Source: Humibacter albus DSM 18994 (GTDB lineage: Bacteria; Actinomycetota; Actinomycetes; Actinomycetales; Microbacteriaceae). From it: a stretch of DNA of 64,000 nucleotides. The translations under genes were made by a program, and so were the position numbers. Below, piece after piece: positions 27,380 to 34,607 of the stretch (within the stretch, counting starts at the first letter, position 1; the number at the start of each line of letters is the position of its first letter). Location: assembly GCF_000421825.1 (NCBI RefSeq), contig NZ_ATXT01000014.1, positions 186,001-250,000 on the forward strand. Reading direction: 5' to 3'. The notes beneath the pieces are model-generated. The model did no database searches, was not told where the DNA came from, and was given only the letters and a program-made list of their open reading frames with translations.

Positions 27380-28215
27380 CGCGTGAACGCCTGCGTACCG
27401 AGCACCGACAGCAGCCGCAGCTTCTCGGCCGCCTCGTTCCCCGATGCGGTGAGCACGAGCAGCGCCTGTCCCTGGTCCTCGGTGAAGAGCACCTGGCAGT
27501 CCAGCTCGATCTCGCCCACCTCCGGATGCACGAGCGTCTTGTGGTCCTCGAACCGTTGCGCCACCTCGTGCCGCTCCCAGATCGCCGCGAACTCGTCGCT
27601 CACCCGACGCAGCCCGGCCACCAGCTCACCCGCCCGCGATCGCTCGCCGAGCGCCCCGTACGCCACCCGCAGATTGGCGACCAGCGCACGGGACTGGCGG
27701 TCGCGGTCGTCGGCCGGATACAGCATCCGCTCGCTCTCGGGATGCGCGAACCACCGGTACACATCGCTCCGCTCCCAGCCGGTCAACGCCGTGCGGTCGC
27801 CGAAGAGCGCGTCCGCCATGCGGTTCTGCACCAGCGACTCGCCGAGGTTCGAGAGCACGAGCGCGGGGGAGTCGTCCAGCCGCTCGAGCACCCGCAGCAG
27901 CGCGGGAGCGACGTGCGCCGACGTCGAGACCTGGTCCGGGATGCCGTGCCCCGCCATGCGATACAGATAGTCGCGTTCGTCGCGGCTCAGCCGCAGAGCC
28001 CGCGCCAGCGAGGCCAGCATCTGCTCGCTCGGCTGCGGTCCGCGCTGCTGCTCGAGCCGCGTGTAGTAGTCGGTGGACATGGCCGCCAACTGCGCGACCT
28101 CCTCGCGCCGCAGCCCCGGCGTGCGCCGCCGCGCACCCTCCGACAGGCCGAGATCGGCGGGGGCGAGCTCCGCACGGCGGCGGCGAAGGAACTCGGCGAG
28201 GGCGGCGGCATCCAT
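27376..28215 (-). CDS. XRE family regulator with MmyB-like ligand-binding domain
   Basis: A 279-aa regulator. The N-terminal HTH (GLRREEVAQLAAMSTDYYTRLEQQRG) and the C-terminal domain with WFAHPESERMLYPADD and VAYGALGERSRAGELVAGLRRVSDEFAAIWERHEV match the MmyB-type LBD family common in actinobacteria, in which a small molecule or fatty acid controls DNA binding. It is translationally coupled to the MFS gene downstream and divergent from an SDR gene 101 nt away, a frequent pairing for this family, so it likely controls both. ATG 28215 has GGAG upstream on the coding strand. Confidence 0.88.
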   Translation of the reverse strand: MDAAALAEFLRRRRAELAPADLGLSEGARRRTPGLRREEVAQLAAMSTDYYTRLEQQRGPQPSEQMLASLARALRLSRDERDYLYRMAGHGIPDQVSTSAHVAPALLRVLERLDDSPALVLSNLGESLVQNRMADALFGDRTALTGWERSDVYRWFAHPESERMLYPADDRDRQSRALVANLRVAYGALGERSRAGELVAGLRRVSDEFAAIWERHEVAQRFEDHKTLVHPEVGEIELDCQVLFTEDQGQALLVLTASGNEAAEKLRLLSVLGTQAFTR

Positions 28216-28316
28216 GACTCCATCTTCGCCTGTGCGGGCGGCACGCAACCAGGGATCGCGGATCCCCGGATGAACGCTCTCTGCCGCAGCCTGTGCTCCG
28301 CCACGACGCTGGAACC

Positions 28317-29090
28317 ATGCAGATCACCTCGAACACCGTTTTCATTCCCGGCGCCACCAGCGGCATCGGACTCGCTCTCGCTCTCGCGCTGCAGGAGCGC
28401 GGCAACACCGTCATCGTCGGCGGCCGTCGCGCGGAACTGCTGGAGCGCATCCGCGCCGAGCACCCCGGCATTGACACCGTCGCGATCGACACGGCCGACC
28501 CGGAGAGCATCCGGGTGGCAGCCCGCCACGTGCTCGACACCCACCCCGACCTGAACGTGCTCGTCACTATGGCGGGCATCATGCGCGCCGAGGACTGGCA
28601 CACGCCCGACGGCTTCCTGGCCAGCGCGGAGGCGACCGTCACGACGAACCTGCTCGGTCCGATCCGCCTCATCGGCGCGTTCATCGAGCACCTGCGCACG
28701 CGTCCGGACGCCACGATCATGACCGTTTCGTCCGGCCTCGCGTTCACCCCGCTGAAGGCCACGCCCACGTACAACGCGACGAAGGCGGCCATCCACCGGC
28801 TGAGCGACAGCATTCGACTGCAGCTGGCCGACACCGCTGTGCAGGTCGTCGAGCTGGTGCCGCCCGCCGTGCGCACGGCGCTCATGCCCGGTCAGGAGAA
28901 CAGCGAGGTCGCCATGCCGCTCGACGACTACATCGCCGAGGTGATGCAGCTGATCGAGACACAGCCGGATGCCCGCGAGCTGCAGGTGGAGCGAGTCAAG
29001 TTCCTGCGCTACTCCGAGGTGCGCGGCGAGTACGACCAGGTCGTGTCCGTGCTGAACGCGACGGACCCGCACGCCGACGCAGCGGCGTAG
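28317..29090 (+). CDS. short-chain dehydrogenase/reductase (DltE-like)
   Basis: A 257-aa classical SDR: cofactor motif GATSGIG, the NNAG position reads TMAG, catalytic Ser in VSSGLAF, and YNATKAAIH provides the Tyr-x-x-x-Lys pair. Arg following strand 2 (GGRRAEL) suggests NADP preference. The oxidised or reduced substrate is unknown. It is divergent from the XRE regulator and likely its target. The start ATG 28317 follows GGAACC without a strong ribosome site; the frame is open for 24 nt more upstream. Confidence 0.87.
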   Translation: MQITSNTVFIPGATSGIGLALALALQERGNTVIVGGRRAELLERIRAEHPGIDTVAIDTADPESIRVAARHVLDTHPDLNVLVTMAGIMRAEDWHTPDGFLASAEATVTTNLLGPIRLIGAFIEHLRTRPDATIMTVSSGLAFTPLKATPTYNATKAAIHRLSDSIRLQLADTAVQVVELVPPAVRTALMPGQENSEVAMPLDDYIAEVMQLIETQPDARELQVERVKFLRYSEVRGEYDQVVSVLNATDPHADAAA

Positions 29091-29123
29091 GAGCGGGCGC
29101 CGACACCCGCGCACGCACCGAGG

Positions 29124-30053
29124 TCATCGGTCGGGCGCGAGCAGGTAGCGATACGTCGCCACCTGCTCGAACCCGAGACCGTCGTAGAGTCGGCGGGCGG
29201 TGGAGTTGGACGCGAGCACCTGCAGCCAGAGCGCAGCCACGCCAGGCCCGGACCCGTCGTGAGCCGCGCCGGCCCGGACGAGTGACCGGATGACCGTGCG
29301 TGCGTGTCCACGCCCGCGGGCATCCTCTCGGGTCGCCAGCGCGTAGAGACCGCCCCAGAGGGTGTTGGCACAAGGGGTGTCGGCACAGGGGGTGTCGGCA
29401 CAGGGGGTGTCGGCACAGGGGGTGTCGGCACAGGGGGTGTCGGCCTCGCCCGTGGCGCCGGCGGAGACGAGGGCGAGGCGACCCACGGATGCCGCACCGC
29501 ACTCGTCCGGGACTGTCGCGTACAGCGCGTCGCCGCCGGTCAGGATGCCTCGCGCCACTTCCCGCTCCGCGTCGCCTCCGCGCCCGTCCACCGACCACCA
29601 CAGATCGAGCCACTCGTCGTCGGGCGCGGCCGTCACGCTGGTGCTGGCGTCGAGGTCTGCACTCGATCGCCGTGCGGCGGCATCGAGTGCGCGCGCCACG
29701 ACGGCGAGCGGTGCGGCCAGAACGAGCGTCTCGTTCCGAGGCTCGTAGCCTCGCGCGACGAGCGTGGCGAACAGCTCCTCGTCGACGTCCGCCAGCTGGA
29801 ACAGTGGCGGCAGCCCCCGCTCGCGGTAGAGACGTTCGACCTCGGCGATGGCGGACGGCGTCCCGGTACGACCTCGCGGTGGATACACCGAGTTCGCCCG
29901 CTGCGTGACGCCGGGAGAACGACCGGCGCGCGACGCCTGGGCGAACCGCGCGACCCAGCCATCGACATCCACTCGTTCCAGTGCAGGCCAGCCGGCATCG
30001 GCCAGTGCGGCAAAATCGACGGCGGGCGCAGCACGAGGAGTTCTGGTCGTCAC
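29124..30053 (-). CDS. GNAT family N-acetyltransferase with a tandem-repeat insertion
   Basis: A 309-aa acetyltransferase with tandem GNAT-like halves. The C-terminal half has the acetyl-CoA loop TREDARGRGHARTVIRSLV and the strand ALWLQVLASNSTARRLYDGLGFEQVATYRYL typical of GNAT. Between two core strands (GRLALVSAG and LYALATR) sits a repeat (CADTP)n coded by 15-nt units; it should form a flexible loop rich in cysteine. GTG 30053 is chosen because TAGCGT lies 7 nt upstream on the minus strand; GTG 30059 and 30062 are close alternatives. The substrate is unknown. Confidence 0.82.
   Translation of the reverse strand: MTTRTPRAAPAVDFAALADAGWPALERVDVDGWVARFAQASRAGRSPGVTQRANSVYPPRGRTGTPSAIAEVERLYRERGLPPLFQLADVDEELFATLVARGYEPRNETLVLAAPLAVVARALDAAARRSSADLDASTSVTAAPDDEWLDLWWSVDGRGGDAEREVARGILTGGDALYATVPDECGAASVGRLALVSAGATGEADTPCADTPCADTPCADTPCADTPCANTLWGGLYALATREDARGRGHARTVIRSLVRAGAAHDGSGPGVAALWLQVLASNSTARRLYDGLGFEQVATYRYLLAPDR
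29361..29450 (-). repeat. 15-nt tandem repeat, 6 units
   Basis: Four perfect copies of GGTGTCGGCACAGGG (29376-29435) flanked by two degenerate copies encode (CADTP)n inside the GNAT domain on the minus strand. Confidence 0.93.
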
Positions 30054-30060
30054 GCGCACC

Positions 30061-30066
30061 ACGCTA
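30061..30066 (-). promoter_or_regulatory. -10 element (TAGCGT) of a leaderless promoter
   Basis: Minus-strand TAGCGT followed by 7 nt and GTG 30053 of the acetyltransferase gene. Confidence 0.4.
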
Positions 30067-30135
30067 ACGGGCCGCCCGTCTTGCATGTGCGGCCGCGGCC
30101 TGCGAGGGTTACCGGACGAACGCGAGGGAGGACGC

Positions 30136-31107
30136 ATGACGACGACGGACGTTTCGCCGCGCCGGGAGCCGACGAGCGGGCCCTCGGATGGTGCCGGTCC
30201 GCGGCGGCCGACCTGGGCACTGGCGTGGTGGACGGCTGGGCTGATCGCGCTCGGCGCGGTCGTGCTCGGCCTTCTGCCGTGGCTCGTGACCGGCATGCGA
30301 TTGCCGCTGCAGAATCTCTGGGCGCGGGACACCATGCCCGGCGACATGCCCCGCGCTCTGCTTCCGATCAGCCAGTACGCCATATCGACGCTCCTCGCCC
30401 TGATCGTGGTGGCGTGGACGATCGCCGGCATCGTGGCGCGTGCGACGAAGGCGCACTGGCGCAGGGGTGCGTTCTGGAGCATGATCGCCGGCGCCGCGGG
30501 CCTTCAGCTGGTCGCACTCGTGCAGTCCATCGGCACCGTCGGCGCCGGCCTGAGCGACAGCGTCGCCTCTGCGCTCTACCTCGTGCTGCTCACGATCGTC
30601 GTCGTCTTCGCGATGCTGCTCGGAGTCGTTGTCTTCGCACTGCTCAGCAGGGCGCCGCGAGCGGGCGCTCTCATCGGCCTGGCGCTGGCCGCACCCCTCG
30701 CCGGATCGTGGGTCGCACTGTTCTTCGACCCGCAGAATGTCGGAGTCGGCGGCATCGGTGGCGGCGTCGCCTTCGTCGAGCGATGGCTGCCCGCAGTGTT
30801 GGTCGCGGCCGCGATCATCTGGTGCGGCGTCGGCTCGGTCGGCCGCATCGTGGCATCCATCGTCGGGCTGATCCTGCTCTGGATCTCGCCCGCCGTGCTG
30901 ACCGGTGTCGCCGCCGCGGCAGGCATGCGGGTGCTCGCATCCACCCCGGGCGAGATGGCGTCGTTCGGACTGGGCGTCACGCGGCTTGTCGCGGGCACTC
31001 TCGGCCAGTCGCTGCCTCCGCTGATTCTTGCTGTCGTCATCGCCGCCGTCGGGCTCGGCGTGCGGTTCGTGGTCGCTCGACGTCGCGCGAGCGCAGCGAC
31101 CGGCTGA
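30136..31107 (+). CDS. multi-pass membrane protein of unknown function
   Basis: A 323-aa integral membrane protein with about eight hydrophobic segments and a proline/serine-rich N-terminal tail of about 25 residues. No motif points to a family that I recognise. ATG 30136 has GGGAGG 5 nt upstream. It is divergent from the acetyltransferase and ends 94 nt before the aromatic leader peptide. The segment just after its stop contains repeated GGCCGGC/GATC-rich sequence that might fold, but I cannot call a terminator. Confidence 0.75.
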   Translation: MTTTDVSPRREPTSGPSDGAGPRRPTWALAWWTAGLIALGAVVLGLLPWLVTGMRLPLQNLWARDTMPGDMPRALLPISQYAISTLLALIVVAWTIAGIVARATKAHWRRGAFWSMIAGAAGLQLVALVQSIGTVGAGLSDSVASALYLVLLTIVVVFAMLLGVVVFALLSRAPRAGALIGLALAAPLAGSWVALFFDPQNVGVGGIGGGVAFVERWLPAVLVAAAIIWCGVGSVGRIVASIVGLILLWISPAVLTGVAAAAGMRVLASTPGEMASFGLGVTRLVAGTLGQSLPPLILAVVIAAVGLGVRFVVARRRASAATG

Positions 31108-31188
31108 TCAGAACGGAGTGGCCGGCTGATCGGCCGACTGATTCGAACTGACCGGCCGGCTTGTGTGGCGACGCGGCGCCCGCTCTGC

Positions 31189-31194
31189 TAGCCT
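31189..31194 (+). promoter_or_regulatory. -10 element (TAGCCT) of the aromatic leader transcript
   Basis: TAGCCT is 7 nt before the ATG of the leader peptide at 31202, so the transcript would start at that ATG. No good -35 is seen. Confidence 0.5.
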
Positions 31195-31201
31195 CACCCC
31201 C

Positions 31202-31267
31202 ATGGAAAACCGCTGGTATGCGTATTTCGCGTTGGCTCTGGAGGAGCCGACGGTCGGAACACGCTGA
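31202..31267 (+). CDS. aromatic-amino-acid leader peptide
   Basis: A 21-codon open frame (ATG 31202 to TGA 31265-31267) between the membrane protein and the DAHP synthase gene. Codons 5-9 give WYAYF: one Trp, two Tyr and one Phe among five residues, the pattern expected of a ribosome-mediated attenuator that senses all three aromatic amino acids. It has no Shine-Dalgarno but a -10 hexamer 7 nt upstream, so it is probably translated from a leaderless message. The second half of the reading frame is one arm of a 14-bp helix. A similar attenuator before a DAHP synthase gene is known in Corynebacterium glutamicum. Confidence 0.8.
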   Translation: MENRWYAYFALALEEPTVGTR

Positions 31268-31292
31268 CCAGCACCCTTCTCCAGAGCCAACG
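31230..31292 (+). promoter_or_regulatory. 14-bp leader hairpin (regions 1:2 of attenuator)
   Basis: Bases 31230-31243, inside the leader reading frame just after the Phe codon, are perfectly complementary to 31279-31292 (CTCCAGAGCCAACG). A ribosome stalled on the Trp, Tyr or Phe codons would cover the left arm and prevent this helix. The loop of 35 nt contains the leader stop codon. Confidence 0.7.
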
Positions 31293-31318
31293 GGCAGGAT
31301 CATTCGGATCCTGCCTTT
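31293..31318 (+). terminator. attenuator terminator-like hairpin
   Basis: GGCAGGATC (31293-31301) pairs with GATCCTGCC (31307-31315) over 9 bp with loop ATTCG, followed by TTT. It abuts the 1:2 helix exactly. The U-tract is short, as is common in high-GC organisms. It ends 63 nt before the DAHP synthase start. Confidence 0.6.
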
Positions 31319-31381
31319 CGTCATTAACCGGCGGGCTGGCCTGGAGTGCGAAGGCCCTCGCCCCACCGAGAGGAACCTTCG

Positions 31382-32506
31382 ATGAGCATCACCGTCCCCG
31401 ATAGCGCCCCCGCCACGTCCATCACCTCCGACACCCGCGTCGTCTCGTTCGAGGCGCTTCCGACTCCAGCGCAGGTCAAGGCAGAGCTCCCGCTGGGGGA
31501 GCGCGCGGCGCAACTCGTGGCATCCAGCCGCAGTCAGATCCAAGCCGTGCTGGCCGGCGACGACCCGCGCCTGCTCGTGGTCGTCGGCCCGTGCTCGGTG
31601 CACGATCCGGATGCCGCCCTCGACTACGCGCGCCGCCTCGCGAAGGTGGCGCACGAGCGTCGCGACGACCTCCTGGTGGTCATGCGCGTGTACTTCGAGA
31701 AGCCGCGCTCCACGGGCGGCTGGAAGGGTCTCATCAACGACCCGCACCTCGATGGCACCCACCGCGTCGCCGACGGACTGCGCATGGCGCGCCGACTGCT
31801 CATCGACATTCTCGAGCTCGGCCTGCCGGTGGGCTGCGAGTTCCTCGAGCCGACCAGCCCGCAGTACATCGCGGATGCCGTGAGTTGGGGTGCGATCGGG
31901 GCGCGGACCACCGAGAGCCAGATCCACCGCCAGCTTGCCAGTGGACTCTCCATGCCGATCGGGTTCAAGAACGCGACCGACGGCGACGTGCAGGTCGCCG
32001 TCGACGGCTGCACCGTCGCGGCGCAGAGCCATGTGTTCTTCGGCGTCACCGACGACGGACGCGCCGCCCTCGTGACGACGAGCGGCAACGAGGCGGCCCA
32101 CGTCATCCTGCGCGGCGGACGCGGAGCGCCCAACTTCGACTCGGACCACATTGCGGATGCCGCAACCCTGCTCGGGCGCGCCGGTCTCGCCCCACGCGTG
32201 GTCGTCGACGCCAGTCACGCCAACAGCAGCAAGGACCACGTGCGCCAGGCATCCGTTCTGCTCGCGCTCGCCGACCAGGTGCGCGCGGGTGACCCGATCG
32301 CCGGCGTCATGGCCGAGAGCTTCCTCGTGCCCGGCAACCAGCCGCTCACCGAGGCCGGGCGTGCCGGACTCGTCTACGGGCAGAGCATCACGGATGCCTG
32401 CATCGGCTGGGACGACACCGCCGCCCTTCTCGAGGTGCTCGCCGATGCCGCGCGGGCGCGGGCGTCCCGAGCTCAGATCGCGATGTCGGGGGAGGGCGGT
32501 CGGTAG
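31382..32506 (+). CDS. aroF: 3-deoxy-7-phosphoheptulonate synthase, class I (AroA-I alpha)
   Basis: This enzyme condenses phosphoenolpyruvate and erythrose-4-phosphate, the first committed step to Trp, Tyr and Phe. The 374-aa protein is the E. coli AroF/AroG type: GPCSVHDP, RVYFEKPRSTGGWKG, IGARTTESQIHR, GFKNATDG and VDASHANSSK are all present and supply PEP, metal and sugar ligands. ATG 31382 has GAGAGGAA at 31368-31375. The gene is preceded by the WYAYF leader peptide and terminator hairpin, so its transcription should fall when aromatic amino acids are abundant. Its 3' end overlaps the convergent alarmone synthetase by 34 nt. The symbol follows Corynebacterium usage. Confidence 0.95.
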   Translation: MSITVPDSAPATSITSDTRVVSFEALPTPAQVKAELPLGERAAQLVASSRSQIQAVLAGDDPRLLVVVGPCSVHDPDAALDYARRLAKVAHERRDDLLVVMRVYFEKPRSTGGWKGLINDPHLDGTHRVADGLRMARRLLIDILELGLPVGCEFLEPTSPQYIADAVSWGAIGARTTESQIHRQLASGLSMPIGFKNATDGDVQVAVDGCTVAAQSHVFFGVTDDGRAALVTTSGNEAAHVILRGGRGAPNFDSDHIADAATLLGRAGLAPRVVVDASHANSSKDHVRQASVLLALADQVRAGDPIAGVMAESFLVPGNQPLTEAGRAGLVYGQSITDACIGWDDTAALLEVLADAARARASRAQIAMSGEGGR

Positions 32507-33225
32507 CCTCGCACCTCGTGATGGAGCCGCTCCATCGTCTCGTCGAGGTGCGCGGCGGTGTCTGCCGCCTCGGTGAGCCCGTCGATGAGGTGCTGCGGCA
32601 CCTGCTTGTCGTACTTGTAGTACGTCTTGTGCTCGAGACTGGCCCAGAAGTCCATCGCGATCGTGCGGAACTGCACCTCCACCCGCACCGGCTCGGGGCC
32701 GCCGGAGAGGAACACCGGCACCTCGAGAATGACGTGCAGGCTGCGGTAGCCGTTAGGCTTCGGGCGCGCGATGTAGTCCTTGACCTCCAGCACCGTGATG
32801 TCGTCCTGGGAGGTGAGCAGCTCCATGATGCGGTACACGTCGCTGACGAAGCTGCAGATCACCCGCACACCCGCGATGTCGGAGAGCCCGTTCTTGATCG
32901 CGTCGAGATCGAGGTCGATGCTCTTGCGCGCGGCCTTCTCGAGCACACCCTCCATCGTCTTGACACGGCTCGAGATGCTCTCGATCGGGTTGTAGCCCGC
33001 CGTCACGTTGAGCTCTTCGCGCAGGATCGTCAGCTTGGTCTCGACTTCGGAGATGCCGAACCGATAGCGCATCAGAAAGCGGCTCACCGTCTCGCGCAGC
33101 GCGTTGAGGTCCGAGATCGTGGTGCTGTCCGCGCTCTCCAGCAGCTGTACCGTGCTGGCCGAGAGCAACGGATGCGAAGAGAGAGCCGGCCGTCGGCCAG
33201 GACGAGCGAGTTCGGCGGAAGTCAC
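32473..33225 (-). CDS. small alarmone synthetase (RelA/SpoT synthetase domain)
   Basis: A 250-aa protein with only the (p)ppGpp synthetase domain, no HD hydrolase, TGS or ACT domain, so of the RelQ/RelP-like small alarmone synthetase type. It transfers pyrophosphate from ATP to GTP/GDP or GMP. Motifs: SRVKTMEGVLEKAARK, DIAGVRVICSFVSDVYRI, the G-loop region KDYIARPKPNGYRSLH, and VEVQFRTIAMDFWASLEHKTYYK. GTG 33225 is 7 nt after minus-strand TAGCGT. It converges on aroF with a 34-nt overlap. About 35 N-terminal residues are variable. Confidence 0.92.
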   Translation of the reverse strand: MTSAELARPGRRPALSSHPLLSASTVQLLESADSTTISDLNALRETVSRFLMRYRFGISEVETKLTILREELNVTAGYNPIESISSRVKTMEGVLEKAARKSIDLDLDAIKNGLSDIAGVRVICSFVSDVYRIMELLTSQDDITVLEVKDYIARPKPNGYRSLHVILEVPVFLSGGPEPVRVEVQFRTIAMDFWASLEHKTYYKYDKQVPQHLIDGLTEAADTAAHLDETMERLHHEVRGYRPPSPDIAI

Positions 33226-33232
33226 GCCATCG

Positions 33233-33238
33233 ACGCTA
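33233..33238 (-). promoter_or_regulatory. -10 element (TAGCGT) of a leaderless promoter
   Basis: Minus-strand TAGCGT followed by 7 nt and GTG 33225 of the alarmone synthetase gene. Confidence 0.45.
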
Positions 33239-33314
33239 TCCGACCGCCCTTGGCGACTCGTGAGAACCGAAGAGGGCTCGTGAGAGCGGAATAGGAGGAG
33301 AGGCCGGAGTACTG

Positions 33315-33809
33315 CTAGTCGAAGTCGAGGCTCAGCTTGCGAAGCAGGCCGGCGAGCCGTGCCTGATCGCCGGTCGGAAGCGTACGCAGCAGCTCTGCCT
33401 CCGCGTCGACGAGTCGGGTGATGGCGGCATCCACCCGGGTCAGTCCTTGACCAGTCATGCGCACGAGGATGCCGCGCCCGTCATGCGGGTCGGTGCGCCG
33501 CTCCACGAGGCCGCGCTCCACGAGCCGGTCGATGCGATTCGTCATGGTTCCGCTGGAGACCAGTGTCTGGGTGAGCAGTGCTTTCGGGCTGAGCTGGAAC
33601 GGCGCACCCGCACGGCGCAGCGCGCTCAGCACGTCGAACTCCCACGACTGCAGGTCGGAGCGACCGAATGCCGCACGTCGGGCGCGATCCAGATGTCTGG
33701 AGAGCCGGTCGACACGCGAGAGCACCTTGAGCGGGGCGAAGTCGAGGTCGCCCCGCTCGCGCTCCCACGCGTCGACGATCCGGTCCACCTCGTCCGCGTG
33801 CTCCGCCAT
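33315..33809 (-). CDS. MarR family transcriptional regulator
   Basis: A 164-aa winged-helix protein of the MarR type: a dimerisation helix (VDRIVDAWERER...RVDRLSRHLDRARR), the HTH FQLSPKALLTQTLVSSGTMTNRIDRLVERGLVERR and the wing DPHDGRGILVRMTGQG. MarR proteins usually sense small aromatic or oxidising compounds. It is divergent from the DUF1801-like gene at 33951 and may regulate it or itself. ATG 33809 is 6 nt after GATAAT on the minus strand, so initiation is probably leaderless. A very long open frame upstream is an artefact of GC-rich sequence. Confidence 0.92.
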   Translation of the reverse strand: MAEHADEVDRIVDAWERERGDLDFAPLKVLSRVDRLSRHLDRARRAAFGRSDLQSWEFDVLSALRRAGAPFQLSPKALLTQTLVSSGTMTNRIDRLVERGLVERRTDPHDGRGILVRMTGQGLTRVDAAITRLVDAEAELLRTLPTGDQARLAGLLRKLSLDFD

Positions 33810-33815
33810 AGGTCC

Positions 33816-33821
33816 ATTATC
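33816..33821 (-). promoter_or_regulatory. -10 element (GATAAT) of a leaderless promoter
   Basis: Minus-strand GATAAT, one mismatch from TATAAT, followed by 6 nt and ATG 33809 of the marR-type gene. Confidence 0.5.
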
Positions 33822-33950
33822 ACGAGGCGGAGGACGAGCGCCGATTGCGCAGTTTCGGAGAAGCGGCCGGCGCAGCAGGCTTCCTAGCATGAGATGCATC
33901 AGGCCAGAGCGACAACCATCACGCATCAACGACAACGGAGAGGGACCACC

Positions 33951-34421
33951 ATGGCAGAGCAGAAGACGACGAAGACCCCGGTGAAGGCGTCCACCAAGCC
34001 CACGTTCAGCGCGGACGAGCGCGCGGCGATGAAGGAGTACACGCAGGAGTTGAAGACGAACGCCCGCCGCGGAGGCAAGGCGACCCGGGAAGACGGCGAG
34101 CGCGACCTGCTCGAGAAGATCGCGGCGATGCCGCAGCCCGACAAAGCGATGGCGCAGCGCGTGCACGAGCTCATCAGCGAGGCCGCTCCGGAACTCGACC
34201 CGAAGACCTGGTACGGGATGCCCGCCTACGCGCTCGGCAAAGACACGATCTGCTTCTTCCAACCCGCGAGCAAGTTCAAGGCCAGGGTGGCGACGCTCGG
34301 ATTCAGCGACAAGGCGAAGCTCGACGACGGCGACATCTGGCCGCTCTACTACGCGCTGAACCGCCTCACCCCACAGGTGGAGGAACGCATCGTCGAACTG
34401 GTCCGCCGCGCCATCGGCTGA
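33951..34421 (+). CDS. DUF1801-like (YdhG/YjbR-fold) protein
   Basis: A 156-aa soluble protein. A charged Lys/Thr-rich N terminus precedes a domain with MPQPDKAMAQRVHELISEAAPELDPKTWYGMPAYAL and ICFFQPASKFKARVATLGF, the pattern of DUF1801 proteins, whose fold resembles CyaY. No enzymatic role is known. ATG 33951 has GGAGAGGG upstream; a longer frame to 33894 has no ribosome site. It is divergent from the MarR regulator, which may control it (inference). Confidence 0.8.
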   Translation: MAEQKTTKTPVKASTKPTFSADERAAMKEYTQELKTNARRGGKATREDGERDLLEKIAAMPQPDKAMAQRVHELISEAAPELDPKTWYGMPAYALGKDTICFFQPASKFKARVATLGFSDKAKLDDGDIWPLYYALNRLTPQVEERIVELVRRAIG

Positions 34422-34519
34422 GGATGCCGGCGGCACGGGTGATCCTCTGCTCCCGCGTGGCTCCCTGCTTGCGCAGCGCACGGGGAGCCCTTCGGTCTCT
34501 GGCAGACTGGAGGGCGCGA

Positions 34520-34591
34520 TCCGCCGTGGTGTAATGGCAGCACGACAGCCTTTGGAGCTGTGAGGTCTAGGTTCGAGTCCTGGCGGCGGAG
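34520..34591 (+). tRNA. tRNA-Gln (anticodon UUG)
   Basis: Acceptor arms TCCGCCG (34520-34526) and CGGCGGA (34584-34590) pair; the anticodon stem is ACAGC/GCTGT with loop CTTTGGA, giving anticodon TTG (Gln, CAA). The T loop contains GGTTCGAGTCC. The discriminator base is G34591 and CCA is not encoded. It ends 16 nt before the glmU start codon. Confidence 0.95.
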
Positions 34592-34607
34592 CGGGAATAC
34601 TGTCAGG

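Noticed and set aside
29361-29450. CRISPR-like appearance of the 15-nt repeat array
   Set aside because: Units are contiguous without unique spacers, are coding, and no cas genes are present.
31108-31165. Terminator after the membrane protein gene (GGCCGGC repeats)
   Set aside because: Several weak alternative pairings exist but no single stable stem followed by T residues could be defined by eye.
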